A stretch of DNA of 64,000 bases, from the NCBI RefSeq assembly GCF_000369045.1, contig NZ_KB849797.1, positions 328,844 to 392,843 of the forward strand, in the 5' to 3' direction. The notes under the pieces were generated by a model, which was given only the letters and a program-made list of their open reading frames with translations, had not been told where the DNA came from and searched no databases. Shown in pieces: positions 9,634 through 18,959 of the stretch (its first letter is position 1; every line of letters starts with the position of its first letter). The translations under genes and the position numbers were made by a program. Source of the stretch: Acinetobacter pittii ATCC 19004 = CIP 70.29. Its GTDB lineage: Bacteria > Pseudomonadota > Gammaproteobacteria > Pseudomonadales > Moraxellaceae.

Positions 9634-10383
9634 TTATACCTCAGAACGCTGACGGCAAGCCTCATAAAGTGCCATACCTGTTGCCACGCTCACATTTAGA
9701 CTCTGTAAATTTCCAGACATCGGAATATAAACTTTATGATCACACTGTGCCTGTGTAATTGGGCGTAAACCCGTATCTTCTGCTCCCATCACGATCACGA
9801 CTGGGCCAGAGAAATCACATTTTTGAATTGGCATTGCACTTTCATCAAGCATAGTGCCAATCACACGTGTATGAGTCGTCTCTTTGAGATGGGCTAATGT
9901 ACGAGCCAAGTTTGTGACTTGAATAAATTTAACTTTTTCAGCTCCACCCGCTGCAACTTTACGAGCTGTTGGGGTTAAACTTGCTGAACGATCACGAGGT
10001 ACAATTACTGCTTGCACGCCCATTGCAGCAGCGGTACGGATGCAAGCCCCTAAGTTATGCGGATCTGTCACCTGATCTAATGCCAGCAATAAAGCATCTG
10101 GGGTTTCAGCTAAGATCTGATCTAGATCTTTTTCATTTAAAGTCGGATGTGGACGTACTGCTGCAACCACACCTTGATGAAACGGTAGACCTGCAAGCTT
10201 TTCGAGACTATCACGGCTTGCTTTTTGTACACTAATTCCAAAAGGCTCTGCCAATTGCAAAATCTTTTGCAAACGCTGGTCATCCCGTCCTTTTAAAGTA
10301 AACAGGGTTAGCACACGTTCCGGTTCAAGTTCTAACAATGACTCCACTGAATGAACGCCATAATAATATTCCGGTTTTGCCAT
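9634..10383 (-). CDS. rlmB: 23S rRNA (guanosine-2'-O)-methyltransferase RlmB
   Basis: It methylates the 2'-OH of G2251 of 23S rRNA (E. coli numbering) using SAM. The 249-residue SpoU/TrmH-type protein has an N-terminal substrate-binding domain (about 1-80). The C-terminal knotted SPOUT domain has DQVTDPHNLGACIRTAAAMG (motif 1), VIVMGAEDTGLR (motif 2) and IPMSGNLQSLNVSVATGMALYE (motif 3). Confidence 0.96.
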   Translation of the reverse strand: MAKPEYYYGVHSVESLLELEPERVLTLFTLKGRDDQRLQKILQLAEPFGISVQKASRDSLEKLAGLPFHQGVVAAVRPHPTLNEKDLDQILAETPDALLLALDQVTDPHNLGACIRTAAAMGVQAVIVPRDRSASLTPTARKVAAGGAEKVKFIQVTNLARTLAHLKETTHTRVIGTMLDESAMPIQKCDFSGPVVIVMGAEDTGLRPITQAQCDHKVYIPMSGNLQSLNVSVATGMALYEACRQRSEV

Positions 10384-10410
10384 GCATGACCTCTAACAAC
10401 GTTTGAGCAA

Positions 10411-10449
10411 AAAAATAAAAATCCTGCAAAGCCAACTTCACAGGATTTC
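10411..10449 (-). terminator. Terminator downstream of ppnP
   Basis: On the minus strand AAATCCTG and CAGGATTT pair around a 14-base loop and are followed by TTATTTTTTT. It sits between ppnP and rlmB, so the two are probably separate units. Confidence 0.6.
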
Positions 10450-10485
10450 TTTGGGCATAGTGTACCCGATTTGAATAGGAATTTC

Positions 10486-10812
10486 TTAGCCTTCTAAATG
10501 GCACACGTAATCGAGCACTTCATCAGTTTCGATTTTAAAAAGACTATTACCAGGCACATAAAATGATTGGCCTGCACGGAACAACTCACTTTCATTACTG
10601 TCCGCGATTGTTACACGGCATTCACCTGAAATAATTTCCATACGCTCAGGAACATGGGTTTCAAAAGTTAAAGCTTGCTCAGTCGGCAAAATAACACCTA
10701 GTGTTTTTTTTGTTCCATCTTCAAATTGCACGGTATGGCTGATACATGCTCCACCAAAATAAACGTTTGATTTTTTGATGACCGTTACATGATCAAATTG
10801 GGTTGAACTCAT
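10486..10812 (-). CDS. ppnP: Pyrimidine/purine nucleoside phosphorylase (PpnP, DUF1255)
   Basis: A 108-residue cupin of the PpnP/YaiE family, which phosphorolyses diverse nucleosides in vitro. It shows [15 protein letters not shown], the conserved [10 protein letters not shown] turn and the final [12 protein letters not shown] strand of the barrel. The ATG at 10812 follows GGAGAG with 7-base spacing. An in-frame GTG at 10818 would add two residues and is less likely. Confidence 0.93.
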   Translation of the reverse strand: MSSTQFDHVTVIKKSNVYFGGACISHTVQFEDGTKKTLGVILPTEQALTFETHVPERMEIISGECRVTIADSNESELFRAGQSFYVPGNSLFKIETDEVLDYVCHLEG

Positions 10813-10888
10813 GCACACTCTCCAGATAATGCCGTATTTATATAAATTATGATGAATGTAGTTTAATTGTGCCTAAATAACTAATCAA

Positions 10889-12199
10889 TCAGTTTTCATA
10901 CGGATAGACTTGTAATTTCCACTGCTGTGCCTGAATTTTTTTGGCAAAAGCATAAGGTAAGTTAATCTCAATATTTCGACTATTCGACACAATTGCATCG
11001 TATCTGCAAACTTCGACCTGATTTTCATCTAGAAGTACCCAACACACTCTCTGTGCAGTTGGATGGGCAACTGCTGTAGCAACTACCGGTGAACCGTCAT
11101 TCATTCCTACATGAAAATTTTCGCTGTCGTTTTGCATTAACGCCAGATCATAAACTGGAAAATCGATAGCTTCTGAATCGAATTGCTGGCTATCGTGTAT
11201 AAGCACACTTTGTTTTAAAGTCGGCCAAATACAGTAGCGCAAATAATGCTGATCCATCACCCGATTATCCAGATAACGTCCGGTGGCAACATAATCCCTG
11301 ATATGTGCTTCAATATTATGAAAAATCCCCGTACATCCACCCCACATTCCCGCCAAAATTAACTCGGTATGAGAATAATTGTCTCGCATTAAGTGAAACC
11401 ATTTATCACTCTTGAGCCAAGCGTCTACAGCTGCTTTTTCGCGGTGCGAGACAATGGAGTCGGCATCACGTATCAGAAAACGCTTAATTGTCGGATCATC
11501 CATTACAAAAAAGCGCCAAAACAAACCAGATAGCTGTTTTTGAGAATCTGTAACCTGAATAACTTGCGCGCCCTTCTCTTTTAAACGCTGTTGCACCAGT
11601 ACTGGCACAGTATCATCGACATAAAAGCGACACGTCCATTCAGGATAAATTTGTTTGGCTAACTGAATATTTAAAATAGAAGTTTCACAATAGCGAGGAT
11701 TTCCCCCAAACAAAGAAAAAGCAATAATATTTTCTTGAGGGTTTGCACTAAAGGTTAGTGGTACCTGATCTGGAATTGCCAAAACAGGTTCGCTCTTCGC
11801 TAGTTCTTTTTTAGTTGCAATTGCCAAGCGTCCAAATTTGATTGTTTCTTCTTTTTTATTTAAATGATGACAAACTTCTGTGAGTCCATCATATAAGTTT
11901 GTATTTACATTAGCTCCACTTGCTTGAATCGCTTGTAAATAATGTTGATAGGCATCGTTATAACGGCCTAAGCGTAATTCGGTATAAGCTAAATCTGATA
12001 AGGCGCCAGCATGCTTGGGAACCAAATTAACAGCTTGTTTAACATGTTGATAAGCTTTGGCATAATCCCCTTTTGCTGCTGCCTGTTTAAATGCATTAAA
12101 ATGCTGATTTAAAATTTTATTCATTTCTGCAGGATTGTTTTTTTTATGGCGGTTGATCATCCCTATTGGTGGTTTCGGTAAGCTTAATGTTTTTTTCAT
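10889..12199 (-). CDS. TPR protein with a glycosyltransferase-like C-terminal domain
   Basis: The 436-residue protein has a cytosolic-type N-terminus with no signal peptide and about two to three tetratricopeptide repeats (about 20-110; AYQHVKQAVNLVPKHAGALS, AYTELRLGRYNDAYQHYLQA). A larger domain (about 150-370) resembles GT-A glycosyltransferases. It has an early strand ENIIAFSLFGGNPRYCE, TCRFYVDDTVP, and RDADSIVSHRE, whose Asp-Ala-Asp could be the metal-binding DxD. A Trp/His-rich stretch follows (MRDNYSHTELILAGMWGGC). Acceptor and donor are unknown. An in-frame TTG at 12214 exists, but the ATG at 12199, preceded by GGAT, is preferred. It stands alone, divergent from recN. Confidence 0.7.
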   Translation of the reverse strand: MKKTLSLPKPPIGMINRHKKNNPAEMNKILNQHFNAFKQAAAKGDYAKAYQHVKQAVNLVPKHAGALSDLAYTELRLGRYNDAYQHYLQAIQASGANVNTNLYDGLTEVCHHLNKKEETIKFGRLAIATKKELAKSEPVLAIPDQVPLTFSANPQENIIAFSLFGGNPRYCETSILNIQLAKQIYPEWTCRFYVDDTVPVLVQQRLKEKGAQVIQVTDSQKQLSGLFWRFFVMDDPTIKRFLIRDADSIVSHREKAAVDAWLKSDKWFHLMRDNYSHTELILAGMWGGCTGIFHNIEAHIRDYVATGRYLDNRVMDQHYLRYCIWPTLKQSVLIHDSQQFDSEAIDFPVYDLALMQNDSENFHVGMNDGSPVVATAVAHPTAQRVCWVLLDENQVEVCRYDAIVSNSRNIEINLPYAFAKKIQAQQWKLQVYPYEN

Positions 12200-12313
12200 T
12201 GTAAATATCCGCAATCTTGCTGTTCTATAATTTCAGTTAGAATAATAGATCACTTGTAGCAAATTCAAAACTTCTCTATCTTTAACCCATAATTTGGCGC
12301 GTTGGATGCGTTT

Positions 12314-13981
12314 ATGCTCACACATTTAACTTTAATTAATTTTGCATTAGCTGATCATTTGGCTATTGATATAGAACAAGGATTTAATGTTCTAACAGGC
12401 GAAACAGGTGCCGGAAAATCATTATTACTGGATGCACTCTCTGCCTGCCTAGGGGAACGTACAGATACAAATTATGTCCGTTATGGTTCGGACAAAGCGG
12501 ATATTACCGCTGTTTTTACCTATCAAAATAATAGTCCTGAAGCAAAATGGCTCCAAGACCACGAACTAGATGATGATTCTGGGGAAATTCATTTACGTCG
12601 TGTTATTTTTGCAACTGGCCGTAGTAAAGCATGGGTCAATGGACGCCCAAGTAGTCTATCTGAACTCAAAGAATTAGGCCGTTTGCTCGTTCAGCTCTAT
12701 AGTCAGCACAGCCAGCAGCAGCTGCTTGAACCGCCTTATCCAAAGCATTGGCTAGATCGTTATAACAATTTTTATGCTGAAGCAAATGATGTACGTGAAG
12801 CCTATAGCACATGGCAACGTACCATTCGTTTGCATCAAGCAGCCTTAGATGCACAAGCAACCCGACTGCAACGTATTGGTACTTTAGAGCATCAAATTGA
12901 AGAGCTCGAAGAGGTCATTCAAACTGACTATAAAGAAATTGAGCAAGAGTTCGATCGCCTCAGTCATCATGAACATATCATGCAAGATTGTAGCTATAGC
13001 CTAAATGTGCTTGATGAAGCTGAGCAAAACATTACTCAAGAAATGTCTTCGATTATTCGTAGATTAGAATCCCACGCGGGGCGTAGCGAACAACTTTCTG
13101 AGATCTATAATTCTTTACTGAATGCTCAAAGTGAAATAGATGATGCAACAGCAAACTTGCGTCAATTTATTGATCGTCAAAGCTTTGATCCTGAACGAAT
13201 GGAAGAACTAAACTCCAAGTTGGAAGTTTTCCATCGTTTAGCACGTAAATACCGAACTCAACCAGAAACGCTTAAAGAAGAATATGAAGCTTGGCAAAGC
13301 GAGCTTGAGCAATTACATCAACTTGAAGACCCAGAAACACTGGCAGAACAAGTTGAGAAGTCGCATAAGGAGTTCTTAGAGAAAGCTCAGCATTTAGACA
13401 ACATTCGTCGTGAAGCTGCTGCTCCACTTGCTAAACAATTAACCGAACAAGTCAAACCTTTAGCACTACCAGAAGCACATTTTGAGTTTAAGTTTGAACC
13501 ATTAGAGCAACCTACCGCTGAAGGCTTAAGCTTTATTCAGCTGTTATTTACTGCCAATAAGGGTATTCCTCCACAACCATTAGCACGCGTCGCTTCAGGT
13601 GGTGAACTTTCACGTATTGCGTTAGTTATGCAAGTCATGAACGCTGAAAAAACCGAAGCAGAAGTGTTAGTGTTTGATGAAATTGATGTCGGGATTAGTG
13701 GTGGTACAGCAGAAGTTGTGGGACGTTTACTTGCCGACTTAGCCCAACATGTTCAACTTTTATGTATTACCCATCAGGCACAAGTTGCTGCACAATCAGA
13801 TCAGCATTTATTAGTTAAAAAGCAACAAACTGATCCGGCAAGCAGTACAATTGTGGAACTAGACGAAAATCAAATCATTTTTGAGTTAGCTCGCATGTCA
13901 GGTGGTGTTGAAATTAATGAAACAACCTTGCAACACGCAAAACAATTACGCCAACTTAAATTTCAGGCTTCTTCAAATTAA
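12314..13981 (+). CDS. recN: DNA repair protein RecN
   Basis: RecN is an SMC-like ATPase that acts early at double-strand breaks. The 555-residue product has Walker A GETGAGKS (29-36) and a long central coiled-coil region (about 150-380, Glu/Gln/Leu rich). Its C-terminal ATPase half has the ABC signature VASGGELSRIALVMQ and Walker B VLVFDEIDVGISGGTAEVVG. The ATG at 12314 (MLTHLTLINFALAD) matches the family start; an in-frame TTG at 12302 would add four residues. No clear LexA box was found, consistent with Acinetobacter lacking a classical LexA. Confidence 0.97.
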   Translation: MLTHLTLINFALADHLAIDIEQGFNVLTGETGAGKSLLLDALSACLGERTDTNYVRYGSDKADITAVFTYQNNSPEAKWLQDHELDDDSGEIHLRRVIFATGRSKAWVNGRPSSLSELKELGRLLVQLYSQHSQQQLLEPPYPKHWLDRYNNFYAEANDVREAYSTWQRTIRLHQAALDAQATRLQRIGTLEHQIEELEEVIQTDYKEIEQEFDRLSHHEHIMQDCSYSLNVLDEAEQNITQEMSSIIRRLESHAGRSEQLSEIYNSLLNAQSEIDDATANLRQFIDRQSFDPERMEELNSKLEVFHRLARKYRTQPETLKEEYEAWQSELEQLHQLEDPETLAEQVEKSHKEFLEKAQHLDNIRREAAAPLAKQLTEQVKPLALPEAHFEFKFEPLEQPTAEGLSFIQLLFTANKGIPPQPLARVASGGELSRIALVMQVMNAEKTEAEVLVFDEIDVGISGGTAEVVGRLLADLAQHVQLLCITHQAQVAAQSDQHLLVKKQQTDPASSTIVELDENQIIFELARMSGGVEINETTLQHAKQLRQLKFQASSN

Positions 13982-14056
13982 TAAAAAATGAGAGAAAAAG
14001 ATTGGCGAAATCCGATTAACTCTTGTATGTTGATAAAAAGAACCTATATAGATAAA

Positions 14057-14072
14057 AGGGTCGAGAGACCCT
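14057..14072 (+). other. Hairpin with a GAGA tetraloop upstream of yqgE
   Basis: AGGGTC and GACCCT form a 6-bp stem closed by a GAGA loop, which fits the stable GNRA class. It lies in the presumed 5' leader of yqgE. A T-run follows only 11 bases later, so it is at best a weak terminator for recN. Confidence 0.4.
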
Positions 14073-14104
14073 CTAGTGACATTTTTTGAGGGAGAACCGC
14101 TTAG

Positions 14105-14659
14105 GTGACCAAACAATATCTGACTCACCGTTGTCTGATTGCCCCGCCAGAAATGGCAGATGACTTTTTCGCAAACACTGTAATTTATCTTGCCCGTCAT
14201 GATGAAGAAGGTGCTCAAGGCATTATTATTAACCGCCCTTCCGGCATTCAAATTAAAGAATTACTCAATGATCTCGACATTGAAGCAGACAATGTAAATC
14301 CACATGTGGTTTTACAAGGTGGCCCATTACGTCCCGAAGCTGGATTCGTTCTTCATACTGGACAACCGACATGGCATTCATCTATCGCTGTAGGTGAAAA
14401 TGTTTGTATTACCACCAGTAAAGATATTCTTGATGCGATTGCCCACAATGAAGGTGTTGGTCGATATCAAATTGCTTTAGGTTATGCGAGCTGGGGTAAA
14501 AACCAGTTAGAAGATGAAATTACGCGCGGTGACTGGCTCATTTGTGATGCCGATATGGATCTGATTTTTAACCTGCCTTATGACGATCGTTGGGATGCAG
14601 CTTATAAAAAGATCGGTGTAGATCGTGCATGGTTAGCATCTGAAATCGGACATGCTTAA
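14105..14659 (+). CDS. YqgE/AlgH family protein
   Basis: A 184-residue DUF179 protein of undetermined biochemical role, found throughout proteobacteria next to ruvX. It has the family blocks [29 protein letters not shown] (10-40), [18 protein letters not shown] and [17 protein letters not shown]. Translation begins at a GTG preceded by GAGGGAGAA. Its TAA overlaps the ruvX ATG (TAATG), so the pair is coupled. Confidence 0.94.
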   Translation: MTKQYLTHRCLIAPPEMADDFFANTVIYLARHDEEGAQGIIINRPSGIQIKELLNDLDIEADNVNPHVVLQGGPLRPEAGFVLHTGQPTWHSSIAVGENVCITTSKDILDAIAHNEGVGRYQIALGYASWGKNQLEDEITRGDWLICDADMDLIFNLPYDDRWDAAYKKIGVDRAWLASEIGHA

Positions 14660-15099
14660 TGACCGAAACACAATCAAAATCGATTATGGCTTTTGACTTT
14701 GGTACTCAAAAAATGGGAATGGCGATTGGCCAGTCTTCAATTGAAAGTGCCAATCCCCTCCCTCTATTTGTGATGAAAGATGGTATTCCAAACTGGGATC
14801 AGCTCTTAAAAATCGTGAAAGAATGGCAACCTGATCTATTTTTGGTTGGTTTGCCTTTGAATATGGATGATAGCGAGTCAGAACTTTCTACACGTGCCCG
14901 CAAATTTGCGAGACGTTTACGCCATCAAACCAATATTGAAACATTAATGGTAGATGAGCGTTTAACTACACGTGAAGCACGAGAAGAACTCGGTTTCTAC
15001 CAAGAGCAAGGTCGAGCAAAAAAACTTTCTGCAGATAGTTTTGCAGCCGCCTTACTCATTCAGAGTTGGTATCGAAATCCGGTCGGTTTGACCCCGTAA
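14659..15099 (+). CDS. ruvX: Holliday junction resolvase-like pre-16S rRNA nuclease
   Basis: A 146-residue RNase H-fold protein of the YqgF/RuvX family, implicated in 5' processing of pre-16S rRNA. Visible are the first catalytic strand IMAFDFGTQKMGMAIG (about 9-24), VGLPLNMDDSESE, and VDERLTTREAREEL near residue 95. The late acidic residue is in SADSFAAALLIQSW. It overlaps yqgE by one base and is followed by a strong terminator. Confidence 0.95.
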   Translation: MTETQSKSIMAFDFGTQKMGMAIGQSSIESANPLPLFVMKDGIPNWDQLLKIVKEWQPDLFLVGLPLNMDDSESELSTRARKFARRLRHQTNIETLMVDERLTTREAREELGFYQEQGRAKKLSADSFAAALLIQSWYRNPVGLTP

Positions 15100-15104
15100 T
15101 ATTA

Positions 15105-15134
15105 AAAAGGAAGGCTAAAGCCTTCCTTTTTTAT
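15105..15134. terminator. Bidirectional terminator between ruvX and the HlyD gene
   Basis: AAGGAAGGCT and AGCCTTCCTT form a near-perfect 10-bp stem flanked by A-run on the left and T-run on the right. It serves ruvX on plus and the efflux operon on minus. Confidence 0.85.
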
Positions 15135-16141
15135 TTCTCGATAATATGTACAGTTGCCGTACGTCCAGAGACAAAAGCAAGCTGGTTCTTTGGTGTTTCA
15201 TCCAATACGATTTTCACAGGTACACGCTGCGCTAAACGAACCCAACTGAACGTTGGATTTACATTGGCAAGAAGTTTAGAGCTGCTTGAGCGTTCACGAT
15301 CTTCAATACCTGATGCAATACCTTGTACATGGCCTTTAATTTTTTGGCTATCACCCATTAACTGTACACTGGCCTGATCGCCGACATGAATACGGTTTAA
15401 TTTAGTCTCTTCAAAATAGCCCACAACATAGAGTTGTTTACGGTCAAGTAGTGCCGCAACAGCCTGACCAACTTGAACATAGTTACCTGGGCGCATATCA
15501 AAGTTAGATAAAGTACCATCAGCTGGAGCAATCACCGCAGCACGATGCATATTAAGCTCGGCCAAATGCAAGTTGCTCGTTGCCGCCTCAATCAGAGCCT
15601 GTTGTTGCTTAACAGTTGCTTCCGCTTGTTGAATAGCAGCTTGGAGTTGCTCATGTTCAGCATGAGATTGATCACGAGTTGCGAAAACTTGATCTTGTTC
15701 TTGTTTAGAGATGGCGCCATCCATAAGATTTGAGTAGCGGCTTGCATTTTTCTCGGCTAGTTTAATATTCGTATCTGATTTAATCAGGTTCGCTTTGGCT
15801 TGTGCTAAACCAGCTTGCGCTTGGGCAAAGGCTGCATTTGCTTTTGCTAAATCAGATTTTGCCTGCTCTACATCTAAAGCTCGGCGGGAAACATCAATTT
15901 TAAAGAGCACCTGACCTTTTTTCACAGTCTGGTTATCTTGAACCAATACTTCTGTCACAAGCCCCGCGACATCCGAAGATACTTGAATAACGTCACCACG
16001 AACTCGACCATCCCGCGTCCACGGCGCCGCGTTATAGTAATTCCACAAATGCACAATGGTATAGACCGCCACCATTAATGCGACAATCAAAATTACTGGA
16101 CGGATGACTTTTTTCAAATCCACCTGATTCATTTCACTCAC
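15131..16141 (-). CDS. HlyD-family periplasmic adaptor of an AaeA-like efflux system
   Basis: The membrane-fusion subunit of a proton-driven efflux pump. The 336 residues contain one N-terminal membrane anchor (about 11-32), a biotinyl-lipoyl half motif (NAAPWTRDGRVRGDVIQVSSDVAGLVTEV at about 52-80), an Ala/Gln-rich hairpin (about 95-190), the second lipoyl half (VIAPADGTLSNFDMRPGNYV) and a beta-barrel domain. It resembles AaeA of the p-hydroxybenzoate efflux system; the actual substrate is not known. It is the last gene of a three-gene unit with a DUF1656 protein and a FUSC permease. Confidence 0.9.
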   Translation of the reverse strand: MSEMNQVDLKKVIRPVILIVALMVAVYTIVHLWNYYNAAPWTRDGRVRGDVIQVSSDVAGLVTEVLVQDNQTVKKGQVLFKIDVSRRALDVEQAKSDLAKANAAFAQAQAGLAQAKANLIKSDTNIKLAEKNASRYSNLMDGAISKQEQDQVFATRDQSHAEHEQLQAAIQQAEATVKQQQALIEAATSNLHLAELNMHRAAVIAPADGTLSNFDMRPGNYVQVGQAVAALLDRKQLYVVGYFEETKLNRIHVGDQASVQLMGDSQKIKGHVQGIASGIEDRERSSSSKLLANVNPTFSWVRLAQRVPVKIVLDETPKNQLAFVSGRTATVHIIEK

Positions 16142-16171
16142 CTAACTCAATCTTTAATTTCGCAAACATCT

Positions 16172-16378
16172 CTACGCGCCGACCCCAACAAAAATTTGAT
16201 GTATTACCAAAAGTAATAAGAGGTAAAAACACAAATTAAAAATACTAGGTAATGCAATCCAGCCTTGTGCAATCAACTTATTTGTTAAAGGACTTAACCC
16301 ACGGAAACAGATATATGCCAAGAGTGCTTGAACGAGCAAAGAAGGCACATAAATACCATAAACATTAAACTCACCCAT
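16172..16378 (-). CDS. DUF1656 small membrane protein (AaeX-like)
   Basis: A 68-residue inner-membrane protein with two hydrophobic segments (about 8-28 and 43-63). It starts MGEFNVYGIYVPSLLVQALLAY, the conserved DUF1656 opening. Such proteins accompany FUSC/HlyD efflux pairs; their role is not established. It overlaps the end of the FUSC gene by 8 bp and is 30 bp before the HlyD gene. Confidence 0.9.
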   Translation of the reverse strand: MGEFNVYGIYVPSLLVQALLAYICFRGLSPLTNKLIAQGWIALPSIFNLCFYLLLLLVIHQIFVGVGA

Positions 16379-18470
16379 TTGCTGTGGCTCCTCTCAGGGT
16401 GCTGTTTTCATTCATTTGCTCTGATGAAACGTGGCACATGCTATAAGCAATATTGTTCAGTGAAATGAGTAGTCTTTGTCGCATAGTCATATCTTCAACA
16501 TTTGAAGCAAGCTGTTTTAATTCAAATAACGCTCGGTAGATTCGCTCTACTAAAGCGGTCGTATCATTTTCATCGTTTTCTTTAGCTCTAAACAACTCAT
16601 CCAGATTTTGTTGCAAATCGCCAATATGCTGAGTGAGTTCGGATGTTTGAGGAAACTGATTGGCTAACTCTTGCAATCGGCTTAAATCAACAATACTACT
16701 CGACTCAATCAGAGCCTGATGAATTGAAGTTTTAATCTCGTCTGATTGCACCATTTTGCTGTTTAGAATCCCAATCCGATCTAGCATACTGCGTAGATGA
16801 ACTTTAAAATCAAGACCATATGGCAGATAGATCGCTTGTCGCATGGCGCGATAATGCAAGGCTAAAATACGGCTTGCACTTGTATCTGGTGACATGGCAC
16901 GAACAACGTCAATGACAATCAAAGACACTAAAACACCTAAGATCATGGCAAATGAACTATCAAGATAAGACACTGCATCCATGCTATAAGCATTGTGTAG
17001 GTTTAGTCCCATCATGGTATTAATACCCAACACCATGCCTACTGGCATCAGCATCTGGTTAGCCATCATAGACACTGCGAATAAGAACATCGGTAACAAA
17101 ACCAGACCAAGTTCCCAAAAAGTTGTGACATGCGGGAAAATACCAAATGCATAAACAAAGACTAAAACGGCTGAAGCTATACTGCCCCAGATAAAAATAC
17201 GCAGAACCGGAACCGGATTATCTAAAGCTGTTAAAATGCAGGCGGTTACTGCGCCCATCTGTGCCATCATAAATCCAGCTTTCCACCCCGAAACAATCCA
17301 GACTCCAGTCACAATAAATGTAATTAGGACTGCACTAATACCGCCTCGTATCGCTACACCATGGTCACGGTGCAAACTTGGATATTTGGTCGTCATTGGG
17401 GTAATGTTGTCAGGAATTTCTTTATTACCTTGCTGAATTCGCTGCCACAAAACTTTAACCGCTAAAACATTGCTAATGAAATGACGCACATCCATTTTCA
17501 TGGCCGCAACTAAAACTTGTTGATGTGTAGAAGCCGACTCCATCAAACTTGCAAAATCGCATTCAAACTCATCAGGCAACTGCAAAATATTTTCATCAAT
17601 AATCAGATCTTTTTGCTCTAAAAACTGTACAACATGAGCTGAAAGCTGTTGCAGTTTTTCTGCATGAGTCTCGATAAATCGAAGTTCTTTAAGCTGCTTA
17701 ATACGCTCAGATAAAGCGACTAGATTAGCGACCACCATTGAGATTTGATGAAGCATTTCCTGCAAGGGTTTGGTCATACCATGCAACTCGCCCTTCTCAT
17801 AGCTCAAATGTACAGCCAAAGCATGAATATCTGTGGTGTCGCGAGTAATGGCAGCCAAGAGCTGAGTATTGTTCTGCTGCGAATCTGTATTTAATAAATT
17901 AGCAAAAAGATTCTCTGTATCTTTTAGGGTTTTTATCACCCGCTGTTTAATTGCCGAGCCAATATGCATTGGAAGAATCGTGGCAGAAACCACTGCACTT
18001 GAAATCACGCCAATCGAAATTTCTATAACCCGAGCTAAAGCAATATCGAATATATTGTATTGATCAATATAGGTAATCGCATTGAAGACGATCATGGCTG
18101 TCGAGTAACCCGCCAGGATAAAAGCGTAACTACGTGGAGTACGATCGAGTAACGACACATAAAGCGCAAAACCCACCCACAACGACAACACCACGGTAAA
18201 TATCCAAGGTGTATTAATTAGATGGGGCGTTAGGGTTAGGGCAATCACAGCTCCGCCAATTGTCCCTACCACTCGATAGACACATTTAGAGGACACCATT
18301 CCTGAATATGGATTGGCAATAATCAGGACCGTACCAATCGACCACATCGGGTTAATCAGATCTAATTCAAACGAAACAAATAGTGCCAACATTCCGGCAA
18401 TAAATGTTTTTAAGGCAAAGATCAGATCAAGCCTACTCGGGCGAAACGCCAGTATTTGCTTTAATAACAT
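16371..18470 (-). CDS. FUSC-family aromatic-acid efflux permease (AaeB-like)
   Basis: The inner-membrane pump of an AaeB/fusaric-acid-resistance-type efflux system. The 699-residue protein shows the duplicated FUSC layout. The first set of about six membrane segments spans about 20-170 (starting RPSRLDLIFALKTFIAGMLA), and a cytoplasmic helical domain about 175-365. A second membrane set spans about 375-535, and a C-terminal helical domain follows. It begins a FUSC-DUF1656-HlyD operon divergent from an IclR-type regulator, a likely but unproven controller. Confidence 0.92.
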   Translation of the reverse strand: MLLKQILAFRPSRLDLIFALKTFIAGMLALFVSFELDLINPMWSIGTVLIIANPYSGMVSSKCVYRVVGTIGGAVIALTLTPHLINTPWIFTVVLSLWVGFALYVSLLDRTPRSYAFILAGYSTAMIVFNAITYIDQYNIFDIALARVIEISIGVISSAVVSATILPMHIGSAIKQRVIKTLKDTENLFANLLNTDSQQNNTQLLAAITRDTTDIHALAVHLSYEKGELHGMTKPLQEMLHQISMVVANLVALSERIKQLKELRFIETHAEKLQQLSAHVVQFLEQKDLIIDENILQLPDEFECDFASLMESASTHQQVLVAAMKMDVRHFISNVLAVKVLWQRIQQGNKEIPDNITPMTTKYPSLHRDHGVAIRGGISAVLITFIVTGVWIVSGWKAGFMMAQMGAVTACILTALDNPVPVLRIFIWGSIASAVLVFVYAFGIFPHVTTFWELGLVLLPMFLFAVSMMANQMLMPVGMVLGINTMMGLNLHNAYSMDAVSYLDSSFAMILGVLVSLIVIDVVRAMSPDTSASRILALHYRAMRQAIYLPYGLDFKVHLRSMLDRIGILNSKMVQSDEIKTSIHQALIESSSIVDLSRLQELANQFPQTSELTQHIGDLQQNLDELFRAKENDENDTTALVERIYRALFELKQLASNVEDMTMRQRLLISLNNIAYSMCHVSSEQMNENSTLRGATANG

Positions 18471-18690
18471 GAACTCATCTCAAATACAGATTTGAACTGA
18501 TGAGCATGCCCTTCAATATTTGATTGTCTTTCTAAAGACAACACAACTTTGCCATTTGCCTCAAAGCAAATGATATGAGGAGCATCCTTCAATACAATGA
18601 TTTTTCCACATCTCGCCTGATTGGCCGAAATGATTTCAGTTTGGGCGCCATTTAAACGGCCAAGCTTTGGAAAGAAGAGGTATCAAGAAA
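18466..18690 (-). pseudogene. Possible gene remnant upstream of the FUSC gene
   Basis: On the minus strand a frame stays open for about 70 codons and ends at 18466, overlapping the FUSC start. It follows an in-frame TGA and has no credible ATG or GTG with a ribosome site. The translation looks protein-like (for example KIIVLKDAPHIICFEANGKV, then SLERQSNIEGHAHQFKSVFE). I do not recognise it. It could be the tail of a decayed gene or chance. Confidence 0.3.
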
Positions 18691-18959
18691 TCAATCTAGA
18701 ACCGACCAATTTCTCGATTAGATATTTTGTTTAGCAATTTTTTCAAAATAAAGCGATTTAGTCAACTAAAATATCTCCATTTGATAATTTGATATATTTT
18801 TTAATTATCGTATATGATGTATAAGCCGAAAGAAGTTTTCTTTTTGTCAGAGTAAAATACTCAAATCAGGCATTTATTTTAGAATTGAGACAAATCTTCT
18901 TTTTTTCTGTTATAAAAACTCAAAGATGACTCGTTGTTAAAGGATACGAACAAGACATT
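18691..18959. promoter_or_regulatory. AT-rich promoter region between the efflux operon and iclR
   Basis: About 270 bp of AT-rich sequence between the possible remnant and the IclR gene. It must hold the iclR promoter and perhaps that of the efflux operon. AAGGA lies about 15 bases before the IclR ATG. I saw no clear palindromic operator. Confidence 0.4.

Noticed and set aside
14057..14110. Hairpin with GAGA loop as the recN terminator
   Set aside because: The T-run is 11 bases beyond the stem, too far for a standard terminator; kept only as a hairpin.
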